Below, in pieces: positions 8,898-16,374 of a stretch of 64,000 nt of DNA. Positions within the stretch are counted from its first letter, which is position 1, and each line of letters begins with the position of its first letter. Below the pieces are notes generated by a model. The model was not told where the DNA came from and searched no databases. It saw only the letters and a program-made list of their open reading frames with translations. The stretch comes from Mycobacterium simulans (lineage in GTDB: Bacteria; Actinomycetota; Actinomycetes; Mycobacteriales; Mycobacteriaceae), in assembly GCF_900232995.1 (NCBI RefSeq), contig NZ_OCVX01000007.1, positions 715,733 to 779,732 of the forward strand. The letters are read 5' to 3'. The position numbers and the translations under genes are program-made.

Positions 8898-9326
8898 ATG
8901 CGGATTGGGATCGCTGGTGTGGTATTGGCCTGGCTCGCGGCGTTGAGCTACTACGACATCAAGCAACGCCGGTTGCCCAACCTGCTGACGCTGCCCGGGG
9001 CGGCCGTGGTCCTGGTGGGTGCTGCCGTGGCTGGCCGGGGCATGCCGGCGTTGGCCGGTGCGACGGCATTGACCGCGATGTACCTACTGGTCCATCTGTT
9101 GGCACCGACGGCGATGGGCGCCGGCGACGTCAAGCTGGCAATCGGCCTGGGCGCGCTGGCCGGGTGCTTCGGTGTCGAGGTGTGGTTTCTAGCGGCGCAG
9201 GCCGCGCCGTTGCTGACCGCGGTGATGGGTGTGGTCGGGCTGTGGCGCCGCGTGCGTACGGTGCCGCACGGACCTTCGATGTGCGTGGCCGCCGCCGGCG
9301 CGGCGGGGATAGCGCTGCTGGGTTAG
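8898..9326 (+). CDS. Prepilin-peptidase-like A24 membrane protease (Rv2551c-like)
   Basis: A 142-residue integral membrane protein with about four hydrophobic segments. Family A24 aspartyl protease marks are present: YYDIKQRRLPN (first Asp about residue 18) and GAGDVKLAIGLG (second Asp in the G-x-G-D motif). It is the short TadV/CpaA-like form without the N-terminal methylase domain. A pilin substrate is not encoded nearby. It starts 10 bases after aroE and probably shares its transcript. H37Rv has the same gene (Rv2551c) here. Confidence 0.86.
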   Translation: MRIGIAGVVLAWLAALSYYDIKQRRLPNLLTLPGAAVVLVGAAVAGRGMPALAGATALTAMYLLVHLLAPTAMGAGDVKLAIGLGALAGCFGVEVWFLAAQAAPLLTAVMGVVGLWRRVRTVPHGPSMCVAAAGAAGIALLG

Positions 9327-9499
9327 CTGGCTTGGCCGTCGGTGCCATGGTTTCCGGCAACGCCGACGGTGCCGGGAGCTTGATAGTCCTGAGCGCGGCG
9401 GGAAAACAGTGCGGCGTTCGCCGCCGACACCTCATCCTGCGCGGCAGCGATCAAACTCGTGGTCGGCGCGGCCGCCGCCACATTGGCGGTCCTGATCAT
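9323..9499 (-). pseudogene. PE-family remnant
   Basis: A 58-codon minus-strand ORF from an ATG at 9499. Its core AAAAPTTSLIAAAQDEVSAA and ALFSRRAQDYQAPGTVGVAG is unmistakably the middle of a PE domain (usual pattern: PTT, then AADEVSAA, then ALFxxHAQxYQAL). The canonical first 35 or so residues (MSFV-APE) and everything after are missing. It is therefore a fossil of a PE or PE_PGRS gene, not a working one. It overlaps the end of the prepilin peptidase gene. In H37Rv the same interval holds lpp genes and several vapBC pairs, so this is a variable site. Confidence 0.7.
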
Positions 9500-9683
9500 C
9501 GGGCCGAGTCCTACCCACTTTCACGTCACGATTTGGCTGTGACGTGTGCGCGCCGCCTTCAACGAACCTTGAATAGTTGTTGAGTCGCAGGTAGGGGGCA
9601 CGGCGCGGCCCATCGGGCTAGGCAGCGGCGAAGGTGTGGCTTCACAGCGAGGCCCACCCGTGCGCCCGTGGGAAGATGGTCGG
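9500..9683. other. Non-coding stretch upstream of aroC
   Basis: About 180 bases between the PE remnant and the aroC start. I see no gene, repeat or convincing promoter here. It must carry the aroC cluster promoter if the cluster is not read through from aroE. Confidence 0.5.
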
Positions 9684-10898
9684 GTGTTGCGCTGGATAAC
9701 CGCGGGAGAGTCCCATGGCCGAGCGCTGGTAGCCGTCGTGGAAGGCATGGTCGCCGGCGTGGAAGTCACGTCGACCGAGATCGCCGACCAGTTGGCCCGT
9801 CGCCGGCTGGGTTATGGCCGTGGCGCTCGGATGGCGTTCGAGCGGGACGCGGTGACCGTGCTGTCCGGGGTGCGCCACGGCAGCACCCTGGGCGGGCCCA
9901 TCGCCATCGAGATTGGCAATACCGAATGGCCCAAGTGGGAAACCGTGATGGCCGCCGACCCGGTCGACCCGGCAGAGCTCGAAGACAGTGCTCGCAATGC
10001 GCCGCTGACTCGGCCGCGGCCCGGGCACGCCGACTACGCGGGCATGCTCAAGTTCGGCTTCGACGACGCGCGTCCGGTGCTGGAGCGCGCCAGCGCCCGG
10101 GAGACCGCCGCTCGTGTGGCGGCGGGGACCATCGCGCGGGCCTTCCTGCGTCAGGCGCTGGGTGTTGAGGTGCTGTCACATGTCATCTCAATTGGTGCGT
10201 CTGCGCCGTACGAGGGTCCGCCGCCGCGGCCCGAGGACCTGGCGAAAATCGACGCCAGCCCCGTTCGCGCGTTCGACGAGGCCGCCGAACAAGCCATGAT
10301 CACCGAGATCGAAGCGGCCAAGAAGGACGGCGACACGCTGGGCGGGGTGGTCGAGGTCGTGGCTTTGGGCCTGCCGGTGGGGCTGGGTTCCTTCACCAGC
10401 GGCGAAAACCGGCTGGACGGACAGCTGGCCGCCGCGGTAATGGGCATACAGGCAATCAAGGGTGTGGAAATCGGCGACGGATTTCAGACCGCGCGCCGCC
10501 GTGGCAGCCAAGCCCACGATGAGATGTACCCGGGTCCGGACGGTGTCGTGCGCTCCACCAATCGGGCGGGTGGGCTCGAAGGCGGCATGACCAACGGGCA
10601 GCCGCTGCGGGTGCGTGCGGCCATGAAGCCGATCTCCACCGTGCCGCGGGCGCTGGCCACCGTCGACATGGCTACCGGCGACGAAGCCGTGGCCATCCAC
10701 CAGCGTTCCGATGTCTGCGCAGTGCCCGCCGCTGCAGTCGTGGTCGAGACCATGGTGGCGTTGGTGCTGGCCCGCGTGGCGCTGGAGAAGTTCGGCGGGG
10801 ATTCGCTGACCGAAACCCGACGCAATATCGCGGCCTACCAGCGTGCCGTCGCGGACCGCGAAGCCCCGGCCGCCCGAGCAAGGGCCTTCGGGGAGTAG
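9684..10898 (+). CDS. aroC: Chorismate synthase (aroF in M. tuberculosis naming)
   Basis: Converts EPSP to chorismate using reduced FMN; last step of the shikimate pathway. From the GTG at 9684 the protein is 404 residues and begins MLRWITAGESHGRALVAVVEG, with the first conserved histidine in GESHG. Other family blocks: GRGARMAFERD, RPGHADYAG, RASARETAARVAAG, and the C-terminal GGMTNGQPLRVRAAMKPI and HQRSDVCAVPA. The frame extends upstream to 9636, but that extension is not family sequence. It heads the cluster aroC-aroK-aroB-aroQ; aroK begins 3 bases after its stop. Confidence 0.95.
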   Translation: MLRWITAGESHGRALVAVVEGMVAGVEVTSTEIADQLARRRLGYGRGARMAFERDAVTVLSGVRHGSTLGGPIAIEIGNTEWPKWETVMAADPVDPAELEDSARNAPLTRPRPGHADYAGMLKFGFDDARPVLERASARETAARVAAGTIARAFLRQALGVEVLSHVISIGASAPYEGPPPRPEDLAKIDASPVRAFDEAAEQAMITEIEAAKKDGDTLGGVVEVVALGLPVGLGSFTSGENRLDGQLAAAVMGIQAIKGVEIGDGFQTARRRGSQAHDEMYPGPDGVVRSTNRAGGLEGGMTNGQPLRVRAAMKPISTVPRALATVDMATGDEAVAIHQRSDVCAVPAAAVVVETMVALVLARVALEKFGGDSLTETRRNIAAYQRAVADREAPAARARAFGE

Positions 10899-10901
10899 TC
10901 G

Positions 10902-11432
10902 ATGTCCCCCAAAGCGGTCCTCGTAGGCTTGCCGGGCTCCGGCAAGTCCACCATCGGCCGGCGGCTGTCCAAGGCGCTCGGCGTCACCCTGCTCGACACC
11001 GACGCGGCGATCGAACAGCGGACCGGACGTAGCATCGCCGACATCTTCGCCGACGACGGCGAGCAAGAGTTCCGACGCATCGAGGAGGAAGTGGTGCGCG
11101 CGGCGTTGGCCGAACACGACGGTGTGCTATCGCTGGGTGGCGGCGCGGTCACTAGCCCCGGGGTATGCGCAGCGTTGGCCGGTCACACCGTCATCTACTT
11201 GGAGATCAGCGCCGCCGAGGGCATTCGGCGCACGGGCGGCAGCACGGTGCGCCCGTTGCTGGCCGGAGGCAACCGCACCGAGAAATACCGAGCCCTGATG
11301 TCCAACCGCGTCCCGCTGTACCGGCGCGTCGCAACCATCCGGGTGGACACCAACCGTCGCAACCCGGGGGCGGTGGTGCGCTACATCCTGTCGCGGCTGC
11401 AGGTTCCCAGTCCGAGTCAGGCCGCCACATGA
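10902..11432 (+). CDS. aroK: Shikimate kinase
   Basis: Phosphorylates shikimate at O3 with ATP. The 176-residue protein has P-loop GLPGSGKST at 9-17, magnesium/shikimate aspartates in LLDTDAAIE (Asp32, Asp34), the glycine-rich shikimate-binding LGGGAV at about 78-83, and the lid arginine in STVRPLLAGG. Its TGA overlaps the aroB ATG (ATGA), so the two are translationally coupled. All four aro genes are consecutive, so regulation is probably shared. Confidence 0.96.
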   Translation: MSPKAVLVGLPGSGKSTIGRRLSKALGVTLLDTDAAIEQRTGRSIADIFADDGEQEFRRIEEEVVRAALAEHDGVLSLGGGAVTSPGVCAALAGHTVIYLEISAAEGIRRTGGSTVRPLLAGGNRTEKYRALMSNRVPLYRRVATIRVDTNRRNPGAVVRYILSRLQVPSPSQAAT

Positions 11433-12517
11433 CCGATATCAGGGAACCGGTCACCGTGCACGTGGCCGTTGATCCGCCGTACCCGGTGGTGATCGGCACC
11501 GGATTGCTCAACGAACTGGACGAACTGCTCTCCAGCCGGCACAAGGTCGCCATCCTGCACCAGCCCGTGCTGGCGCAGACCGCAGAGGCGATGCGAAACG
11601 TCTTGGCCGGCAAGGGAGTCGATGCCCACCGGATTGAAATACCGGACGCTGAGGCCGGTAAGGATCTGCCCGTCGTGGGATTCATCTGGGAAGTGTTGGG
11701 CCGCATCGGAATTGGCCGCAAAGACGCCCTGGTGAGCCTGGGCGGTGGGGCGGCCACCGACGTGGCCGGTTTCGCGGCGGCCACCTGGCTGCGCGGCGTC
11801 TCGATAGTGCATGTGCCCACCACGCTGCTGGGCATGGTCGACGCGGCCATCGGCGGCAAGACGGGCATCAACACCGACGCCGGCAAAAACCTGGTCGGGG
11901 CCTTTCATCAGCCCCTTGCCGTGCTGGTTGACCTCACGACGCTGGAAACGCTGCCGCGCAACGAAATCGTCTGCGGGATGGCCGAAGTGGTCAAGGCGGG
12001 GTTCATCGCGGACCCGGTGATCCTGGATCTCATCGAGGCTGACCCGCAGGCCGCGCTGGATCCGAAACGCGATGTGTTGCCGGAGCTGATCCGCCGCGCC
12101 ATCACTGTCAAGGCAGAGGTGGTCGCCGCCGACGAGAAGGAATCCGAGCTGCGCGAAATCCTCAACTACGGCCACACTTTGGCACACGCGATCGAGCGCC
12201 GGGAGCGCTATCAGTGGCGACACGGCGCCGCGGTGTCGGTAGGCCTGGTGTTCGCGGCCGAGCTCGCCAGACTCACCGGACGCCTTGATGACGCCACCGC
12301 ACAGCGTCACCGCACCATCCTGACGTCGCTCGGCCTCCCGGTCAGCTACGATCCCGACGCTTTGCCGCAGCTGCTGGAATACATGGCGGGCGACAAGAAA
12401 ACCCGTGCCGGGGTGTTGCGATTTGTGGTCCTCGACGGGTTGGCCAAGCCGGGCCGATTGGTGGGGCCGGACCCGGGGCTGCTGGTGACCGCCTACGCGG
12501 GAGTATGCGCCCCATGA
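11429..12517 (+). CDS. aroB: 3-dehydroquinate synthase
   Basis: NAD- and metal-dependent enzyme converting DAHP to 3-dehydroquinate. It has 362 residues from the ATG at 11429; the longer open frame upstream is only aroK read in another frame. Visible motifs: nucleotide-binding SLGGGAATDVAGFAAATWLRG, PTTLLGMVDAAIGGKTGIN, the zinc ligands in AEVVKAGFIAD and NYGHTLAHAIE, and HGAAVSVGLV. The end overlaps the chosen aroQ start by 13 bases. Confidence 0.96.
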   Translation: MTDIREPVTVHVAVDPPYPVVIGTGLLNELDELLSSRHKVAILHQPVLAQTAEAMRNVLAGKGVDAHRIEIPDAEAGKDLPVVGFIWEVLGRIGIGRKDALVSLGGGAATDVAGFAAATWLRGVSIVHVPTTLLGMVDAAIGGKTGINTDAGKNLVGAFHQPLAVLVDLTTLETLPRNEIVCGMAEVVKAGFIADPVILDLIEADPQAALDPKRDVLPELIRRAITVKAEVVAADEKESELREILNYGHTLAHAIERRERYQWRHGAAVSVGLVFAAELARLTGRLDDATAQRHRTILTSLGLPVSYDPDALPQLLEYMAGDKKTRAGVLRFVVLDGLAKPGRLVGPDPGLLVTAYAGVCAP

Positions 12518-12954
12518 TCGTCAACGTGATCAACGGCCCGAATCTGGGCCGGCTGGGTCAGCGCGAGCCCGCCGTCTACGGCAGCACCACCCACGACGAG
12601 CTGGCGACTCTGATCGAGCGTGAGGCCGCCGATCTGGGGCTGAGAGCCGTTGTGCGGCAAAGTGATAGCGAGGCCCAACTGCTGGATTGGATTCATCGGG
12701 CCGCCGATGCCGCGGAACCTGTGATACTCAACGCCGGCGGTCTGACGCACACATCGGTGGCACTGCGTGATGCCTGCGCCGAACTGCGCGCACCGCTGAT
12801 CGAGGTGCATATCTCCAATGTGCATGCGCGCGAGGAGTTTCGGCGCCACTCCTATCTGAGCCCGGTCGCGACCGGCGTGATCGTTGGGCTGGGCATACAG
12901 GGCTATCTGCTCGCCCTGCGCTACCTGGCCGGATCCTCCGGGGCTTCGGGCTAG
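12505..12954 (+). CDS. aroQ: 3-dehydroquinate dehydratase, type II
   Basis: Type II dehydroquinase (called AroD in M. tuberculosis), a dodecameric flavodoxin-like enzyme. It has 149 residues. Signatures: INGPNLGRLGQREPAVYG with the catalytic tyrosine and lid arginine, NAGGLTHTSVALRDA, EVHISNVHAREEFRRHS with the catalytic histidine. Two starts are possible: ATG at 12505, aligning with the H37Rv length, or ATG at 12514, giving an ATGA overlap with the aroB stop and better spacing from GCGGGAG. I list the first. It ends the aro cluster, overlapping convergently with the next gene's stop. Confidence 0.93.
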   Translation: MRPMIVNVINGPNLGRLGQREPAVYGSTTHDELATLIEREAADLGLRAVVRQSDSEAQLLDWIHRAADAAEPVILNAGGLTHTSVALRDACAELRAPLIEVHISNVHAREEFRRHSYLSPVATGVIVGLGIQGYLLALRYLAGSSGASG

Positions 12955-13670
12955 TCTTTCTTCTTCCGTGTGTCCGGCTTCGTCTGCTCGGCATCCGTGC
13001 GGATCACCTCGGTCGGTGCCTCACCCTCGGCGGTGGGAATCGTTTCGGTGGGTGACTCTTCCTCGGTCGTGCGGATCGTCTCGGTTGGTTCCTCGCGCTC
13101 GGCCGTGGCCAGCGCCGCGGTCCGTTCCTCCTGCTGGGCCCTGGCCGTCTGCCCGGTCGGAGTCTCGTCAGCGCGGACGGCGGCAAACACGTCGGTATCC
13201 GCGCGCTCATGCTCGGCAGCAAGCCCGTGGTGTCGCACGGGCTCTTTCGCGATCTGGCGGTCCACTCGCCACCGGCCGAAAGCCGCCCCAAGGATTCCGA
13301 ACACGAAGACGAGGAGAGCGGTGAAGGCCGCGAACGTCGTCACCTCGTTGAGCAGCCCGCCGGTGTAGATGCCCTTGTAGAACAGGGCAATGATCCAGGC
13401 CACCACCCCGCTGACCAGTCCGGACAACAGGCCTGCCAGCAACCAGGTCATGGCCAGGTCCTGGCGACGGTCCGGATCCGGGTTCGCCCGGGCGTCGTTT
13501 CGGCCGTCGATCACCCCCCACACGATCACGCCGACTATGAAGAGCAGCAGCAGCACGATACTGATCAGCGCAGACTGTGTTTGCCACGCGTTGATCAGCG
13601 CCCCCTGAAAGAGGCGGACAACCACCATGGCGGCGGCAAACACTAATCCGCGCAGCATCCAGTTCCTCAT
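12951..13670 (-). CDS. Four-TM membrane protein with a threonine-rich repeat tail (Rv2536-like)
   Basis: A 239-residue membrane protein with about four hydrophobic segments in the first 135 residues. It is annotated in mycobacteria as a B-4DMT-type transporter; no substrate is known. The C-terminal 100 residues are hydrophilic and acidic and hold three near-identical heptads with a 12-residue period: PTETIRT (195-201), PTETIPT (207-213), PTEVIRT (219-225). The last residues are very basic (TRKKKD). The start is the ATG at 13670. It lies opposite to the aro cluster, and its stop overlaps that of aroQ. It is divergent from pepQ with a 33-bp gap. Confidence 0.8.
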   Translation of the reverse strand: MRNWMLRGLVFAAAMVVVRLFQGALINAWQTQSALISIVLLLLFIVGVIVWGVIDGRNDARANPDPDRRQDLAMTWLLAGLLSGLVSGVVAWIIALFYKGIYTGGLLNEVTTFAAFTALLVFVFGILGAAFGRWRVDRQIAKEPVRHHGLAAEHERADTDVFAAVRADETPTGQTARAQQEERTAALATAEREEPTETIRTTEEESPTETIPTAEGEAPTEVIRTDAEQTKPDTRKKKD

Positions 13671-13703
13671 GGGGCTTCAGCCTAGCGAGTACCGTCAAGG
13701 GTC

Positions 13704-14822
13704 GTGACACATTCTCAGCGTCGGGACAAGCTCAAAGGCGAAATTGCTGCCACCGGACTGGATGCGATGCTGGTCACGGAGCTGATAAATGTCCGATATC
13801 TATCGGGTTTCAGCGGGTCCAGCGGCGCGTTGCTGGTGTTCGCCGACGATCGCGAGGCGATTCTGGCCACCGATGGCCGGTATCGCACGCAGGCGGCGCA
13901 GCAAGCACCCGACCTGGAGGTGGCCATCGAGCGGGCCGTTGGGAGCTACCTGACGGGCCGGGCCGCGCAGGACGGCGTGCGACGGCTGGGCTACGAAAGC
14001 CACGTGGTCACCGTGGACGGCTTGGATGCGATGTCGGCTGCGCTAAACGGTCATGACACCGAGTTGGTGCGGGCCTCCGGGATCGTGGAGAAGCTGCGAG
14101 AGGTTAAAGACGCCGGTGAGCTGGCGTTATTGCGGCTAGCCTGCGAGGCGGCCGACGCCGCGCTGACCGACCTGTTGCAGCGCGGCGGCCTGCGGCCGGG
14201 CCGAACCGAACGCGAGGTGGGCCGTGAATTGGAGGGCCTGATGCTCGACCATGGCGCCGATGCGGTGTCGTTCGAGACCATTGTCGCGGCCGGGCCGAAT
14301 TCGGCGATTCCACACCACCGCCCCACCGACGCGGTTCTGGCCGCGGGTGACTTTGTCAAAATCGACTTCGGCGCGCTCGTCGCCGGATATCACTCCGACA
14401 TGACCCGCACCTTCGTGCTCGGCTCGGCGGCGGACTGGCAGCTGGAGATCTATCAACTGGTCGCCGCGGCACAAAAGGCCGGCCGCGAGGCGCTGCGGCC
14501 GGGAGCGAAACTGCGTGACGTGGACTGCGCGGCGCGCCAGCTCATCGCCGACGCCGGTTACGGCGATCACTTTGGCCACGGTCTGGGACACGGGGTCGGC
14601 CTGCAGATTCATGAAGCACCGGGCATCGGAGCGACATCCGCCGGTACACTACTTGCGGGCTCCGTGGTGACCGTGGAGCCCGGCGTCTATTTGCCCGGCC
14701 GCGGCGGCGTCCGTATTGAGGACACATTGGTAGTACCTGGCGGGACGCCAAAAAAGCCTGAAACCACCGGGCTGACCCCGGAATTGTTGACCCGGTTCCC
14801 TAAGGAACTGGCCATCTTGTAG
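13704..14822 (+). CDS. pepQ: Xaa-Pro dipeptidase/aminopeptidase of family M24
   Basis: Cytosolic metallopeptidase cleaving X-Pro bonds, 372 residues from a GTG at 13704. The creatinase-like N-terminal domain (about 1-120) is followed by the pita-bread catalytic domain. Metal ligands are visible in KIDFGALVAGYHSDMTRTF (two Asp), HGLGHGVGLQIHE (His), VTVEPGVYLPG (Glu) and GGVRIEDTLVV (Glu). It is immediately upstream of efp with a 16-bp gap. This pepQ-efp-nusB order is widespread in actinobacteria. Confidence 0.93.
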   Translation: MTHSQRRDKLKGEIAATGLDAMLVTELINVRYLSGFSGSSGALLVFADDREAILATDGRYRTQAAQQAPDLEVAIERAVGSYLTGRAAQDGVRRLGYESHVVTVDGLDAMSAALNGHDTELVRASGIVEKLREVKDAGELALLRLACEAADAALTDLLQRGGLRPGRTEREVGRELEGLMLDHGADAVSFETIVAAGPNSAIPHHRPTDAVLAAGDFVKIDFGALVAGYHSDMTRTFVLGSAADWQLEIYQLVAAAQKAGREALRPGAKLRDVDCAARQLIADAGYGDHFGHGLGHGVGLQIHEAPGIGATSAGTLLAGSVVTVEPGVYLPGRGGVRIEDTLVVPGGTPKKPETTGLTPELLTRFPKELAIL

Positions 14823-14838
14823 GGAGATTTAGGAGATC

Positions 14839-15402
14839 GTGGCGACCACCGCTGACTTCAAGAACGGACTTGTCCTGGTTATCGACGGGCAGCTGTGGAC
14901 GATTACCGAGTTCCAGCACGTCAAGCCCGGCAAGGGGCCGGCCTTTGTGCGTACCAAACTGAAGAACGTGCTCTCCGGGAAGGTCGTGGACAAGACCTAC
15001 AACGCCGGCGTGAAAGTGGACACGGCCACTGTCGACCGGCGCGACACCACCTACCTGTATCGCGACGGTTCGGATTTCGTATTCATGGACAGCCAGGACT
15101 ACGAGCAGCATGCGCTGCCGGAGTCTCTGGTCGGCGACGCTGCGCGGTTCCTGTTGGAGGGGTTGCCGGTGCAGGTGGCGTTCCACAACGGTTCGCCGCT
15201 GTACATCGAGCTGCCGGTATCGGTGGAGCTGGAGGTCACTCACACCGAGCCGGGGCTGCAGGGGGACCGGTCCAGTGCGGGCACCAAGCCGGCCACCCTG
15301 GAGACCGGTGCACAGATCCAAGTCCCGCTGTTCATCAACACCGGTGACAAGTTGAAGGTCGATTCGCGGGACGGCAGCTACCTGGGTCGGGTCAACGCCT
15401 AA
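14839..15402 (+). CDS. efp: Translation elongation factor P
   Basis: EF-P relieves ribosome stalling at proline runs. It has 187 residues, standard length, three beta-barrel domains, from a GTG at 14839 behind GGAGAT. The loop at about 29-35 is KPGKGPA with Lys32. This PGKGP form is the actinobacterial subfamily thought to work without lysine modification, and no EpmA/EpmB-type gene is in the window. The C-terminus has the family block TGDKLKVDSRDGSYLGRVNA. nusB follows after 2 bases. Confidence 0.97.
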   Translation: MATTADFKNGLVLVIDGQLWTITEFQHVKPGKGPAFVRTKLKNVLSGKVVDKTYNAGVKVDTATVDRRDTTYLYRDGSDFVFMDSQDYEQHALPESLVGDAARFLLEGLPVQVAFHNGSPLYIELPVSVELEVTHTEPGLQGDRSSAGTKPATLETGAQIQVPLFINTGDKLKVDSRDGSYLGRVNA

Positions 15403-15404
15403 AG

Positions 15405-15878
15405 ATGCCTGACGGAAAGCCGGTTAAAGGACGTCATCAGGCCCGCAAGCGCGCGGTCGACCTGCTGTTCGAGGCCGAGGCTCGGGGTATGAGCCCAGTC
15501 GAGGTGGTCGACGCCCGCACCGCGCTGGCCGAAACAAAGCCCGACGTGGCGCCGCTGCATCCGTATACGGCCGCGGTGGCCCGGGGGGTCAGTGAGCACG
15601 CCGCCCATATCGATGACTTGATCACCTCACATCTGCAGGGCTGGACGTTGGACCGGCTGCCCGCGGTGGATCGTGCCATTCTGCGGGTTTCGGTGTGGGA
15701 GCTGCTGCACGCCGACGACGTGCCGGAGCCGGTTGCCGTCGACGAGGCCGTGGAGCTGGCCAAGGAGCTGTCCACCGACGACTCGCCGGGCTTTGTCAAC
15801 GGCGTGTTGGGTCAGGTCATGCTGGTGACGCCGCAGATCCGAGCGGCCGCCCAGGCGGTCCGAGGAGGTGCGTCGTGA
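15405..15878 (+). CDS. nusB: Transcription antitermination factor NusB
   Basis: All-helical RNA-binding protein that, with NusE (S10), binds boxA of rRNA leaders. It has 157 residues from an ATG at 15405. Family blocks are GRHQARKRAVDLLFEAEARG, WTLDRLPAVDRAILRVSVWELL and VDEAVELAKELSTDDSPGFVNGVLG. The TGA overlaps the next gene's GTG (GTGA), so the membrane protein downstream is probably coupled to it. Confidence 0.96.
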   Translation: MPDGKPVKGRHQARKRAVDLLFEAEARGMSPVEVVDARTALAETKPDVAPLHPYTAAVARGVSEHAAHIDDLITSHLQGWTLDRLPAVDRAILRVSVWELLHADDVPEPVAVDEAVELAKELSTDDSPGFVNGVLGQVMLVTPQIRAAAQAVRGGAS

Positions 15879-16291
15879 CCCGGCTGGAGCTGCGTGTCGT
15901 CGTCGCCGCTTCGTTGGCCGCGACGGTGATATTGGGCGCGGTCATTTGCGCCGCGTTGGGGTGGGCAATCGTCGCGTCGGTCTTGTCGATCTACGCACTT
16001 GGCGTCGGCGCCTGGCTGTATCACTCGATCGAGCGCCTGATCCTGGCCCGACGCATCAGCACGGTTCGCACGGCGGCCAAGCCGCTGCAGCCGCTGCTGC
16101 CGGTGATGGCCGCGATTATGGGCCTGACGCAAGCCGTGGTCCGATCGCTCGGCGATGTCACCGAGATGCCGTCGCGCCATTGGGAGTTTCCCCAGTTCCC
16201 ACAGCTGCCGGTGCTGCGATGGATGGAGCATCCCCTCGGTAATCGGAGCAAAGGGCGGATCGCGGAAAGTGATGACGAACTGGACGGCTGA
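15875..16291 (+). CDS. Small two-TM membrane protein (Rv2532c-like)
   Basis: A 138-residue protein from a GTG at 15875 with GAGGAGG just upstream; the start overlaps the nusB stop. Two hydrophobic helices occupy roughly residues 8-30 and 32-50, followed by a basic patch, an amphipathic stretch (LLPVMAAIMGLTQAVVRSLG) and an acidic end (ESDDELDG). H37Rv has the same conserved hypothetical in this place. No domain of known function is recognisable. Confidence 0.82.
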   Translation: MTRLELRVVVAASLAATVILGAVICAALGWAIVASVLSIYALGVGAWLYHSIERLILARRISTVRTAAKPLQPLLPVMAAIMGLTQAVVRSLGDVTEMPSRHWEFPQFPQLPVLRWMEHPLGNRSKGRIAESDDELDG

Positions 16292-16374
16292 GACGTCGAA
16301 TCCCGGATCGAAAATGATCGCGCTTTGAGCGCGGCCGGGACACAATAGCGGCAACCGGATGGAAAGCTGACGAC

